A stretch of 64,000 bases of DNA, from contig CAVYZX010000017.1 in NCBI GenBank assembly GCA_963773035.1, positions 62,001-126,000 on the forward strand, in the 5' to 3' direction. Shown here piece after piece: positions 19,144-27,891 of this stretch. Under the pieces are notes generated by a model, which did not search any database, had not been told where the DNA came from, and saw nothing but the letters and a program-made list of their open reading frames with translations. The position numbers and the translations under genes were made by a program. Numbering within the stretch: position 1 is the first letter of the stretch; each line of letters starts with the position of its first letter. The DNA is from CAVRXZ01 sp963773035. Its GTDB lineage: Bacteria; Acidobacteriota; Vicinamibacteria; Vicinamibacterales; CAVVIG01.

Positions 19144-20520
19144 ATGTCCGATATTCACGTTGTCATTCTGGCGGCCGGCAAGGGAACCCGGATGAAGTCG
19201 GCCGTGCCCAAGGTGCTCCACCGTGCGGCCGGCATCCCGATGCTGGACTACGTCCTGAAGACTGCGGCAGCCCTCAAGCCTCAATCAGTGACGGCCGTCG
19301 TCGGCCACAAGGCCGACGCCCTGGCTAGTCACCTTGCGGCTCAGCCGGGATTGCGGTGTGTGGTTCAGGAACCACAGCTCGGCACTGCGCACGCCCTTCT
19401 CACTGCGCAGCCTGCGCTTGCGACAGCCACAGGAACACTTCTGGTCCTGTCGGGAGACGTACCGCTCCTACGGGCGCAAACCCTGAAGGAGCTTATAGAT
19501 CGCCATCTACAGACCTCGGCACGCGCCACGATTGTGACGGCGGTGGTCAAGCGACCGGCGGGATATGGGCGAATCCTTCGGAACGGCGAGCGAATTGCAC
19601 GGATCGTCGAAGAACGGGACGCGACAGCCGACGAGCGCGCCATTGGTGAAATCAACTCGGGAATCTATGCGTTCGCCCTCGGCGGCCTTTTCGAGGCCCT
19701 GCGTGGCGTCGCCGCGTCGAACGTGCAGCGCGAATACTATCTGCCGGATCTCGTCGCGATCCATGTCAACCGCGGCGACCGAGTCGAAACGCTGAGAGTG
19801 TCGGATGCCGACGAGATTCTCGGAATCAACAACCGCGAGGACCTGGAAGCCGTGAGCCGAGTGCTCCGATCCCGTAAGAACAACGAATTGATGGCGGCTG
19901 GCGTCACCATCGAGGACTCCGCCACCACATACATCGATCCGGATGTTGTCGTGGGTGTGGACACCATCATTCATCCGGGTGTGTCGCTCGAGGGCAACAC
20001 GACGATCGGCCGGGAATGCGAGATCCACACTGGCGTGCGCATCGTCGACTCGCAAATTGGCGATCGGGTCGTCATCTTCAACCACTGCGTCATTACAAGC
20101 TCCAGTGTGGCCACGGAAGGCCGGGTCGGGCCGTTCGCACATTTGCGGCCTGGCAGCGACATCAGAGACGGCGCCCGCGTCGGAAACTTCGTCGAGTTGA
20201 AGAAGACGGTGTTGGGGGCCGGCTCCAAGTCGATGCATTTGGCGTATCTCGGCGACGCGTTGATAGGATCCAAGGTCAACGTCGGCGCCGGGACGATCAC
20301 GTGCAACTACGACGGCGAGAAGAAGTATCCGACCGTCATAGAAGACGGTGCGTTCATTGGCAGCGACTCGCAGCTGGTCGCGCCCGTCAAGATCGGTAAG
20401 GACGCGTACGTTGGAAGCGGCACCACGGTTCGCGCGGATGTCCCAGGCGGCGCGTTAGCCGTGAGTGCCGGGAAGCAGCGCAACATCGAAGACTGGGCCA
20501 AGAAAAGAAAGAAGACGTGA
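19144..20520 (+). CDS. glmU: bifunctional GlcNAc-1-phosphate uridyltransferase / glucosamine-1-phosphate acetyltransferase
   Basis: GlmU makes UDP-GlcNAc, the precursor of peptidoglycan and lipopolysaccharide, in two steps. 458 residues from ATG 19144; a TTG directly upstream is ignored. The N-terminal uridyltransferase half has LAAGKGTRMKSAVPKVLH near residues 9-26 and VLSGDVPLL. From about residue 255 the hexapeptide repeats of the left-handed beta helix appear, with the acetyltransferase motifs RVGPFAHLRPG, GNFVELKKT and NVGAGTITCNYDG. The C terminus DWAKKRKKT is typical. glmS begins six bases after the stop, so the two are co-transcribed, giving consecutive steps of hexosamine synthesis. 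Confidence 0.97.
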   Translation: MSDIHVVILAAGKGTRMKSAVPKVLHRAAGIPMLDYVLKTAAALKPQSVTAVVGHKADALASHLAAQPGLRCVVQEPQLGTAHALLTAQPALATATGTLLVLSGDVPLLRAQTLKELIDRHLQTSARATIVTAVVKRPAGYGRILRNGERIARIVEERDATADERAIGEINSGIYAFALGGLFEALRGVAASNVQREYYLPDLVAIHVNRGDRVETLRVSDADEILGINNREDLEAVSRVLRSRKNNELMAAGVTIEDSATTYIDPDVVVGVDTIIHPGVSLEGNTTIGRECEIHTGVRIVDSQIGDRVVIFNHCVITSSSVATEGRVGPFAHLRPGSDIRDGARVGNFVELKKTVLGAGSKSMHLAYLGDALIGSKVNVGAGTITCNYDGEKKYPTVIEDGAFIGSDSQLVAPVKIGKDAYVGSGTTVRADVPGGALAVSAGKQRNIEDWAKKRKKT

Positions 20521-20526
20521 GTTGAT

Positions 20527-22371
20527 ATGTGCGGGATTGTCGGTTACATCGGCCCCAAAGATGTCGTTCCAGTTCTGATCGACGGCCTGCGCCGCCTCGA
20601 ATATCGCGGCTACGACTCGGCCGGGGTTGCGGTCGTGCAGGACGGAGAGATCAAGTTGCGTCGGAGCGCCGGGAAGTTGTCCCGCCTCGAAGACGTGATT
20701 ACACTGAATCCGCTATCGGGTGATTACGGAGTCGGCCACACACGCTGGGCCACTCACGGCCGGCCGACCGAGGAAAACGCGCATCCGCATCGCGACTGCA
20801 GCGGCAAGATTGTCGTCGTCCATAACGGGATCATCGAGAACTATCTCGATCTCAAGCAACAGCTGCAGAAGGCAGGCCACAAGTTCGTCACCGAGACCGA
20901 CACTGAAATCGTCGCGCACCTCGTGGAACACGAAACCAAAGACGACGGGCTCGAAAACGCGGTGCGGCGCGCGCTGATGCAGATGCGCGGCCTCTTCGCG
21001 CTCGTGCTCATCTCCGCCAGCGATCCCGAGAAGATCGTCGCGGTCCGAAATGGTCCGCCCATCGTCGTCGGACTCGGGAGCAACGAGTTCTTCGTCGCGT
21101 CCGATATCCCGGCGATTCTCAGTCATACCAGGGACGTCGTCTTCCTGGGCGATGAAGAAATGGCAGTCATCACCGCCACGGGAGTGGCCTTTACCGACTT
21201 CTTTGGCCGGCCGGTCTCCAAAGCGACGCAGCGCGTGCTGTGGGATCCGATTATGGCGGAGAAGGCCGGTTACAAGCACTTCATGTTGAAGGAGATCTTC
21301 GAGCAGCCGACCGCCGCCCGCGAGACGATTTTGGGCCGGGTGTCCCAAGACAGCGGCCGTGTGTTCCTCGAGGAAATGGCGATCGGCGAAGACCAGCTGC
21401 GCGCCATCGAACGAGTGGCGATCCTGGCGTGCGGCACGTCTTGGCACGCAGGTCTCGTTGGAAAGTACCTGATCGAGCGGCTCGCACACGTTTCGGTCGA
21501 CGTCGACTACGGCTCCGAGTATCGCTATCGAAACCCTATCGTTGCGCCCGATACCTTGACCGTCGTCATCACTCAGTCAGGCGAGACGGCCGATACGTTG
21601 GCGGCCCTGCGTGAAGCGAAACGCCAGGGATCGGCGAGCATCGCGATTTGCAACGTGGTCGGAAGCATGGCCACGCGCGAAACCGACGGCACCATCTACA
21701 CGCACGCCGGACCGGAGATCGGCGTCGCATCGACGAAGGCGTTCACGTCTCAGCTCGTCGCGTTGTATCTGCTCGGGTTGAGGCTCGGTCAAGTCAAAGG
21801 CGTACTTTCAGCCGATGCCTCAAGGCCTCACGTCGATGCATTGCTCCAACTGCCTCATTTATTGGAGTCGACGCTCAAGCTTGCACCGGAAGTCGAGGAA
21901 ATTGCCGCCAGATTCCACTCGCGAACCGACTTCCTCTATCTTGGACGAGGCATCAACTATCCGATTGCGCTCGAGGGCGCCCTCAAGCTGAAGGAGATCT
22001 CGTACATCCACGCCGAAGGCTACCCGGCCGGCGAGATGAAACATGGTCCGATCGCACTGATCGACGAACAGATGCCGGTGGTCACGATCGCGCCGACGGA
22101 CCATGTGTTCGAAAAAATGATCGGAAACATGCAGGAAGTGAAAGCGAGGGGCGGGTCCGTCGTCGCTTTGACCACTCGCGGCGACACCAAGCTCGCCACC
22201 ATCCTCGACCGCTCTCGCGATTACGTCCTCGAGCTCCCGCGAGCTCCGGAGCTCGTCACGCCGATTCTGATGGTCGTGCCGCTTCAGCTCCTGGCTTACG
22301 ACATTGCTGTGCGAAGGGGCTGCGACGTTGACCAGCCTCGAAATCTCGCGAAATCCGTGACGGTGGAATAG
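20527..22371 (+). CDS. glmS: glutamine-fructose-6-phosphate aminotransferase (isomerizing)
   Basis: GlmS converts fructose 6-phosphate and glutamine to glucosamine 6-phosphate and glutamate. The 614 residues match the usual ~610. The N terminus MCGIVGYIG exposes Cys2 as the amidotransferase nucleophile after Met removal, and GVGHTRWATHG binds glutamine. Two SIS sugar-isomerase domains follow (CGTSWHAGL, TQSGETADTLAAL, then YLGRGINYPIALEGALKLKE), and the end LAKSVTVE is conserved. It follows glmU with only six bases between. There is no room for a glmS ribozyme in front of it, so that control is absent here. Confidence 0.97.
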   Translation: MCGIVGYIGPKDVVPVLIDGLRRLEYRGYDSAGVAVVQDGEIKLRRSAGKLSRLEDVITLNPLSGDYGVGHTRWATHGRPTEENAHPHRDCSGKIVVVHNGIIENYLDLKQQLQKAGHKFVTETDTEIVAHLVEHETKDDGLENAVRRALMQMRGLFALVLISASDPEKIVAVRNGPPIVVGLGSNEFFVASDIPAILSHTRDVVFLGDEEMAVITATGVAFTDFFGRPVSKATQRVLWDPIMAEKAGYKHFMLKEIFEQPTAARETILGRVSQDSGRVFLEEMAIGEDQLRAIERVAILACGTSWHAGLVGKYLIERLAHVSVDVDYGSEYRYRNPIVAPDTLTVVITQSGETADTLAALREAKRQGSASIAICNVVGSMATRETDGTIYTHAGPEIGVASTKAFTSQLVALYLLGLRLGQVKGVLSADASRPHVDALLQLPHLLESTLKLAPEVEEIAARFHSRTDFLYLGRGINYPIALEGALKLKEISYIHAEGYPAGEMKHGPIALIDEQMPVVTIAPTDHVFEKMIGNMQEVKARGGSVVALTTRGDTKLATILDRSRDYVLELPRAPELVTPILMVVPLQLLAYDIAVRRGCDVDQPRNLAKSVTVE

Positions 22372-22376
22372 AGTCT

Positions 22377-22423
22377 GGGGCCTAAGGCGTGGGGCCTGTG
22401 CATAGGCCTAAGCGCTTGGGGCT
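22377..22423 (+). repeat. degenerate ~14-base tandem repeat between glmS and pcrA
   Basis: Three imperfect copies of a 13-14 base unit, GGGGCCTAAGGCGT, GGGGCCTGTGCATA and GGCCTAAGCGCTT, followed by a partial GGGGCT. The unit contains the palindrome-like core GGCCTAAGG. The repeat sits in the 131 bases between the glmS stop and the likely pcrA start. It could be a decayed repetitive element or a folded 3' end for glmS; no T-run follows. Confidence 0.5.
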
Positions 22424-22502
22424 GGAATCGGACGATGTTAAGCTGAGTCGTTCCGGATTGTTGATCTCGAGCCTCCAGCGCGAACCCCTAGCCTCTGCCC
22501 AC

Positions 22503-24770
22503 ATGCAGTTTCTGGACACTCTCAACCCTGAGCAACGCGACGCGGTTGAGCATCTCCGAGGCCCCCTGCTCATCCTCGCGGGAGCTGGATCGGGCAAGAC
22601 ACGGGTGATCACCAGCCGGATTGCCTACATCCTGAGCAGCGGCCAGGCCAATCCCAATGAAGTGCTCGCCGTAACGTTTACGAACAAAGCGGCTGAAGAA
22701 ATGCGCGGCCGGGTCGAGGCGCTCCTCGGATCCGACTGCCGCACCTTGTGGATCTCGACGTTCCATTCGTTATGCGCCCGTCTGCTGAGGCGTGAGGCGC
22801 CCGCCATCGGACTCTCGCGCGACTTCGTCATCTACGACAGTGCAGATCAGCTCACCGTCGTCAAACAGGCCCTGAAGGAGCTGCACATCGACGACGCGTT
22901 CGTGCAGCCGCGGGCCGCGTTGTCCCGTATCAGCCACGCCAAGAACCGCATGGAAGGGCCCGAAGCTCTTGCCGCATCGGCTGGCTGGAACCGGCGCGAC
23001 GAGCAAATTGCCAAGATTTACAGCTACTACCTCAATGCACTGAAGGAAAGCACCGCGCTCGATTTCGACGATCTCCTCCTCAAGACGGTCGAGCTCTTCG
23101 AGCAATCACCACATGTGCGCACGAAGTATGCGGAGCGCTTCCGGTTCGTGATGGTCGACGAGTATCAGGACACCAACCGGCCGCAGTACCTGCTCATCCG
23201 GCGTCTGGCGGAAGGTCATCGCAACCTGTGCGTCGTCGGCGACCCGGACCAGTCGATTTACAAATGGCGCGGCGCCGACCTCCGCAACATTCTTGATTTC
23301 GAACACGACTTCCCAGAGGTCCGGACGATCAAGCTCGAGCAAAACTATCGATCGACCGAGACGATTCTCGACGCGGCTTCAGCCGTCATCAGCCAGAACC
23401 GCAACCGAAAAGAGAAGCGCCTTTGGACCGATCGATCGGGGGGCACCCCGATCGTGTACTTCCGTGGCAACGACGAGCTCGAAGAAGCCGATTTCATCAT
23501 GCGAACTGCCCGCACGGGGCTGGCTGATGATAGCGATGCCACGGTCGGTATCTTGTATCGCACCAACGCTCAGTCGCGCACGATTGAAGACGCTTTGATG
23601 CGCGAAGGCCTGAGCTACAAGGTTGTGGGGGGCGTCCGGTTCTACGAACGGAAAGAAATCAAAGATGCCCTGGCCTACATGCGGCTAATCATCAATCCCC
23701 ACGACGACGTCAGCCTGCGGCGCGTGATCAACGTACCGACCCGAGGCATCGGCCGGGGCGTGATGGAAGCGATCGAGAAACTGCCAGCTGCGGCCGACGA
23801 CGCGTTCCCGTTGCTAACCGCCGGGTTGGCCCCGACGCCATCGGCCAATTCGCTTTGGGCCCGTGTTCTACGCGGCCTCGAAGACGGCGGCTTTACCGGT
23901 CGTGCCGCTGCCTCACTGACCGTGTTTCGCGATCTGATGGTTAATGTGACGGGGATGGCGCGTACTGAGCCGGTCTCGATCGCCATCGGTAAACTGCTTG
24001 ATCGAAGCGGATATTTACAGGACCTGCGCGAAGAGCGCAGCGAAGAATCGGAAGCGCGGATAGAGAACCTCGCGGAGCTGGTATCAGCCGCGCGTGAGTA
24101 TGAAAGCCGCGAACCCGAGCCCTCGTTGCAGGGTTTCGTCGATCGCTTGTCGCTCCTGTCCGACATCGACGAGGAACAAGGCGACCACAACGCGCGCATC
24201 TGGCTCATGACTCTGCACAGTGCAAAGGGACTCGAGTTCCCGACCGTGGTCCTGGCCGGGCTGGAAGAAGGTCTTTTTCCGCACTCGAGGTCGAGCGACG
24301 ATGAGGAGGAACTGGAAGAGGAACGCCGACTCTGCTACGTCGGGATGACCCGGGCCAAAGCCCGGCTGGTGTTGACTGGGGCCGCGCGGCGACGGATTTT
24401 CGGCGAGTATCAGGCCAGCGAGCCCTCGCGGTTCATCGACGAAGTGCCGCCTCAGCTCGTGGAACGCATCGCGGCATCCGTCTCACCGTATCAGGGCAAC
24501 TTCGCGCACTATGAATTCAGGACTAATCCATACGGGCGCGGACGGGGCGGGCGCGTGAACGAGGAACAACCAGCCTACGCATACGAGAACGAAGATCAAT
24601 CCGCCTTGTTTACGCTGAAGCCCGGTATGCGCGTGCGCCATCCCCAGTTTGGTGTGGGGAGCGTTGTCAGCGTGGAGCCGCTGACGGACGACACCAAGTT
24701 GGTCGTGCGCTTCGTCTCCGCGGGACCCAAGACGCTGCGCGCGAAATATGCCCGGTTGGAACTGGCGTGA
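22503..24770 (+). CDS. pcrA: UvrD/PcrA-type superfamily 1 DNA helicase
   Basis: A 3'-5' DNA helicase of repair and replication-fork maintenance. Started at ATG 22503 (MQFLDTLNPEQRDAVEHL), 755 residues; the longer frame from GTG 22389 runs through the tandem repeat and is rejected. Helicase motifs in order: Walker A AGAGSGKTR near residue 28, VTFTNKAAEEMR, the DEYQDTN Walker B, GDPDQSIYKWRGAD, YRSTETILDAA, LMTLHSAKGLEFP and YVGMTRAK. The C-terminal ~60 residues (GMRVRHPQFGVGSV) are the Tudor-like PcrA/UvrD tail. It is convergent with the gene ending at 24781. Choice between pcrA and uvrD as a name is a matter of convention. Confidence 0.95.
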   Translation: MQFLDTLNPEQRDAVEHLRGPLLILAGAGSGKTRVITSRIAYILSSGQANPNEVLAVTFTNKAAEEMRGRVEALLGSDCRTLWISTFHSLCARLLRREAPAIGLSRDFVIYDSADQLTVVKQALKELHIDDAFVQPRAALSRISHAKNRMEGPEALAASAGWNRRDEQIAKIYSYYLNALKESTALDFDDLLLKTVELFEQSPHVRTKYAERFRFVMVDEYQDTNRPQYLLIRRLAEGHRNLCVVGDPDQSIYKWRGADLRNILDFEHDFPEVRTIKLEQNYRSTETILDAASAVISQNRNRKEKRLWTDRSGGTPIVYFRGNDELEEADFIMRTARTGLADDSDATVGILYRTNAQSRTIEDALMREGLSYKVVGGVRFYERKEIKDALAYMRLIINPHDDVSLRRVINVPTRGIGRGVMEAIEKLPAAADDAFPLLTAGLAPTPSANSLWARVLRGLEDGGFTGRAAASLTVFRDLMVNVTGMARTEPVSIAIGKLLDRSGYLQDLREERSEESEARIENLAELVSAAREYESREPEPSLQGFVDRLSLLSDIDEEQGDHNARIWLMTLHSAKGLEFPTVVLAGLEEGLFPHSRSSDDEEELEEERRLCYVGMTRAKARLVLTGAARRRIFGEYQASEPSRFIDEVPPQLVERIAASVSPYQGNFAHYEFRTNPYGRGRGGRVNEEQPAYAYENEDQSALFTLKPGMRVRHPQFGVGSVVSVEPLTDDTKLVVRFVSAGPKTLRAKYARLELA

Positions 24771-24780
24771 GGAACGGAGC

Positions 24781-25269
24781 CTAGCCGTGCATGACGAATC
24801 CGGTCACAATCCATCGACCGGTCACTTCGAGATCGCCTCTGACGACCGCTCGCTGTAGGACGACGCTCACGGTCCTGCGTGCGGTCTGACCGTTAGGCAG
24901 CCTAACTTCGGCCGATAGCCGCACGTCTTTCGAAACCAACTCACCTTCCGCGCGGCTGACGTCCAAGGGCCTGCGCGGATCGCTAAGACTCAGCTCGGCG
25001 ATACGGACCGCTGATGGATTCGAACCAAGCGGTTGGCGCTGCTCGGGGCCGAGACTCGTGATCTTGAAGGTGGTGAGAGTGCCATCCGCCATAGGTTCGA
25101 ACGACACCGTCGAAATGCTTCGAAGCGCCGTTCGATCGCGGAGACGGGAAGCCTCGAAGAACTTCTGCAGCGCCAGGTATTCGGCGCCGCCAGAGCAAGC
25201 GAGTGTCGCCAGAACCAGAATCGCTGGGAATGACGCGCAGGCAAACGGCTTGGACTTCCCGCGAATCAC
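24781..25269 (-). CDS. small exported (probable lipo)protein of unknown function
   Basis: 162 residues. The N terminus MIRGKSKPFACASFPAILVL is a basic start plus hydrophobic stretch leading to ATLACSGG, a lipobox-like cleavage site, although the -3 residue is Thr rather than Leu. After it come a helical segment (LALQKFFEASRLRDRTAL) and beta-rich sequence, a layout typical of small NTF2-like or DUF-type lipoproteins. The C terminus (LEVTGRWIVTGFVMHG) resembles a final beta strand. It starts 18 bases after the gyrA stop on the same strand and may ride on the gyrase transcript. Family not recognised. Confidence 0.6.
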   Translation of the reverse strand: MIRGKSKPFACASFPAILVLATLACSGGAEYLALQKFFEASRLRDRTALRSISTVSFEPMADGTLTTFKITSLGPEQRQPLGSNPSAVRIAELSLSDPRRPLDVSRAEGELVSKDVRLSAEVRLPNGQTARRTVSVVLQRAVVRGDLEVTGRWIVTGFVMHG

Positions 25270-25287
25270 GGCAACGAGCCTGGCCGC

Positions 25288-27795
25288 TCAGGCATCGGTC
25301 GGCTCGCCTTCTTTCTCCACGAGCCTTGCCACCGACACGACCTTGTCCTCGTCCTCGATGTCGATGAGCCGGACGCCTTGCGTGGCCCGGCCAATCGCCC
25401 TGACGTCGTTGGTGAGCATTCGAATGATCATGCCCTGCTGTGTGATGAGCAGCACTTCGTCTTCGTCCTGCACATAGGCAATCCCGACGACCTGGCCGTT
25501 TCGTTCGGATGTCGCGATGTTGATGATGCCCAGGCCTCCGCGTGACTGGACCCGATATTCGTCGATTTCCGTCCGCTTGCCGAAGCCGCGCTCGGTCACC
25601 GACAGCAACGTCCCGCCGGGCTTGACGACTTCCATCGCCACCACATAGTCGTCGTCGCGAAGCGTGATCCCGCGCACGCCATAGGCGGTCCGGCCCATGG
25701 CCCGAACATCGTCTTCTGGAAAGCGGATCGCCATGCCGTTCCGCGTTCCAATGAAGATCTCGCCGGTCCCATCAGTCACGCGAACGGCGATTACCGCGTC
25801 GCCTGCCTCGACGCCCATGGCGATGATCCCACCAGCGCGCGGATTGCTGAACGCCGACAGCGTCGTCTTCTTCACCACGCCGCCCCGTGTGCCCATCATC
25901 ACGAACTTGTCTTCCTCGAATTCCTTTACCGCGACCATGGCGGCGATCTTCTCGCCTTCCTCCATGGAGACGAGGTTGGCGATGGCTTTGCCTTTTCCAC
26001 CAGGCCCGACATCAGGAATTTCGTGAACCTTCAGCCAATATGCACGGCCGCGGTCGGAGAAAATCATGATGTAGGCGTGCGTCGACGCGACGAAAAGATG
26101 GCTCACGAAATCCTCGTCGCGCGTGCGCATACCGATCCGGCCCTTCCCGCCGCGCCGTTGATTCCTGTACGTCGAGATGGCCGTTCGCTTGACGTATCCG
26201 GTGTTGCTCACGGTGATCGCCATGTCTTCCTCGGCGATCAGATCTTCGATGTTGAGCTCCCCGGTTGCATCGATGATTTCGGTGCGCCGGTCGTCGCCGT
26301 AGCGCTTTTGAACGTCGCGCAGCTCGTCCACGATGATCTGCATCAGCAGCCGCTCGCTGGCCAGGATGCCGCGCAGTCGTTCGATGGTCTTCAACAACTC
26401 GGCGAGCTCGTCGAGGATTTTCTGCCTCTCCAAGCCGGTAAGCCGCTGAAGCTGCATGTCGAGAATCGCCTGCGCCTGCACTTCGGTCAGCCCGAATTCG
26501 GTCGTCAGGCCTTCGCGGGCCTCCGGGACCGTCTTTGCTCCTCGAATCAGCGTGATGACCGCGTCCAGATGGTCGATGGCGATCTTCAACCCCTGGAGGA
26601 TGTGGTAGCGGGCCTCCGCCTTGCGAAGCTCGAATTCAGTACGCCGGCGAACGACCTCGCGCCGAAAGTCGATGAAGCTCTCGATCAGCTCGAGCAACGT
26701 CAGGACCTTTGGGCGGCCGCCGACAATGGCCAGCATGATGATCCCGAAGCCGAGCTGGAGCTGCGTGTGTTTGTAAAGGTTGTTGAGAATGACTTCCGGG
26801 ACTTCGCCTCGTCTCAGCTCGATAACGATGCGCATGCCTTCTCGATCGGACTCGTCGCGAAGATCGGAGATGCCTTCGATGGTCTTCTCGCGCACGAGAT
26901 CCGCGATCCGCTCGATCAACTTTGCCTTGTTGACCTGATACGGGATCTCGGTGACCACGATTGATTGCTTGTCGCCCTTCTTGTTGGTTTCGAGCACCGA
27001 TCGAGCGCGCATCAGAATCGATCCGCGGCCCGTCGTATAGGCCTGAACCGCACCTTGCCGACCAACGATGAGGCCGCCGGTGGGAAAGTCCGGAGCGGGA
27101 ATCATTCGTATCAAATTGCGCAGCTTGTCGGCGCGCGACAGCGCCGGGGCGGGTTCGCCGCCAGACTCGGCCTCCGTAGCGCTGGTGCGATGTGTGTTCT
27201 CGATGAGCCAGATACAACCGTCGATGACCTCGCGCAGATTGTGCGGGGGAACGTTCGTCGCCATACCGACTGCAATCCCGGCCGAACCATTGACCAGGAG
27301 GTTCGGAAACGGCGTCGGCAGGACAGTCGGCTCTTCGGTCGTTTCGTCGTAGTTCGGCGAAAAATCAACGGTCTCCTGATCGAGATCCGACATCATGTCG
27401 TCGGCGAGAGCCTCCAGGCGGGATTCCGTGTATCGCATCGCCGCCGGCGGATCGCCGTCGATCGAGCCGAAGTTCCCTTGGCCGTCGACGAGCGGGTAGC
27501 GCATGTTGAAGTCCTGCGCCAGACGCACGAGCGTGTCATAGATCGACGCATCACCATGCGGATGGAAGTTGCCCATCACCTCGCCGACGATCTTCGCGCA
27601 CTTGCGATACCCGCGAGCCGAGCTGAGGCCCATCGTCTTCATGCCGTACAGCACGCGACGATGCGCCGGCTTGAGGCCATCGCGCGCGTCTGGCAGCGCT
27701 CGTCCGATGATTACGCTCATGGCGTAATCCATGTACGAGCGTTTCATTTCGTCTTCGATGTTGACCGGCTGGTAGGACGCGGCGAAATCAGTCAT
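25288..27795 (-). CDS. gyrA: DNA gyrase subunit A
   Basis: The breakage-rejoining subunit of gyrase, which forms A2B2 with GyrB and introduces negative supercoils. 835 residues. The catalytic tyrosine is Tyr122 in AAMRYTESRL, same numbering as E. coli. The quinolone region reads HPHGDASIYDTLVR (His80 on): position 83 is Ala and 84 Ser, whereas E. coli has Ser83. The C-terminal beta-pinwheel carries a GyrA box as QRRGGKG near residue 545, which supports true gyrase rather than topoisomerase IV. Residues ~205-225 hold a small Glu/Ser-rich insertion. It follows gyrB on the same strand with 96 bases between. Confidence 0.97.
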   Translation of the reverse strand: MTDFAASYQPVNIEDEMKRSYMDYAMSVIIGRALPDARDGLKPAHRRVLYGMKTMGLSSARGYRKCAKIVGEVMGNFHPHGDASIYDTLVRLAQDFNMRYPLVDGQGNFGSIDGDPPAAMRYTESRLEALADDMMSDLDQETVDFSPNYDETTEEPTVLPTPFPNLLVNGSAGIAVGMATNVPPHNLREVIDGCIWLIENTHRTSATEAESGGEPAPALSRADKLRNLIRMIPAPDFPTGGLIVGRQGAVQAYTTGRGSILMRARSVLETNKKGDKQSIVVTEIPYQVNKAKLIERIADLVREKTIEGISDLRDESDREGMRIVIELRRGEVPEVILNNLYKHTQLQLGFGIIMLAIVGGRPKVLTLLELIESFIDFRREVVRRRTEFELRKAEARYHILQGLKIAIDHLDAVITLIRGAKTVPEAREGLTTEFGLTEVQAQAILDMQLQRLTGLERQKILDELAELLKTIERLRGILASERLLMQIIVDELRDVQKRYGDDRRTEIIDATGELNIEDLIAEEDMAITVSNTGYVKRTAISTYRNQRRGGKGRIGMRTRDEDFVSHLFVASTHAYIMIFSDRGRAYWLKVHEIPDVGPGGKGKAIANLVSMEEGEKIAAMVAVKEFEEDKFVMMGTRGGVVKKTTLSAFSNPRAGGIIAMGVEAGDAVIAVRVTDGTGEIFIGTRNGMAIRFPEDDVRAMGRTAYGVRGITLRDDDYVVAMEVVKPGGTLLSVTERGFGKRTEIDEYRVQSRGGLGIINIATSERNGQVVGIAYVQDEDEVLLITQQGMIIRMLTNDVRAIGRATQGVRLIDIEDEDKVVSVARLVEKEGEPTDA

Positions 27796-27891
27796 AGGTC
27801 TCGGAACTAGAAGCTGGGAGCTTGGGCCGCGATCTCGGGGCCGGGGATTGGAACCTGCGGACGGAGAAGAGGAACGGAGAAGCCTCCACCC

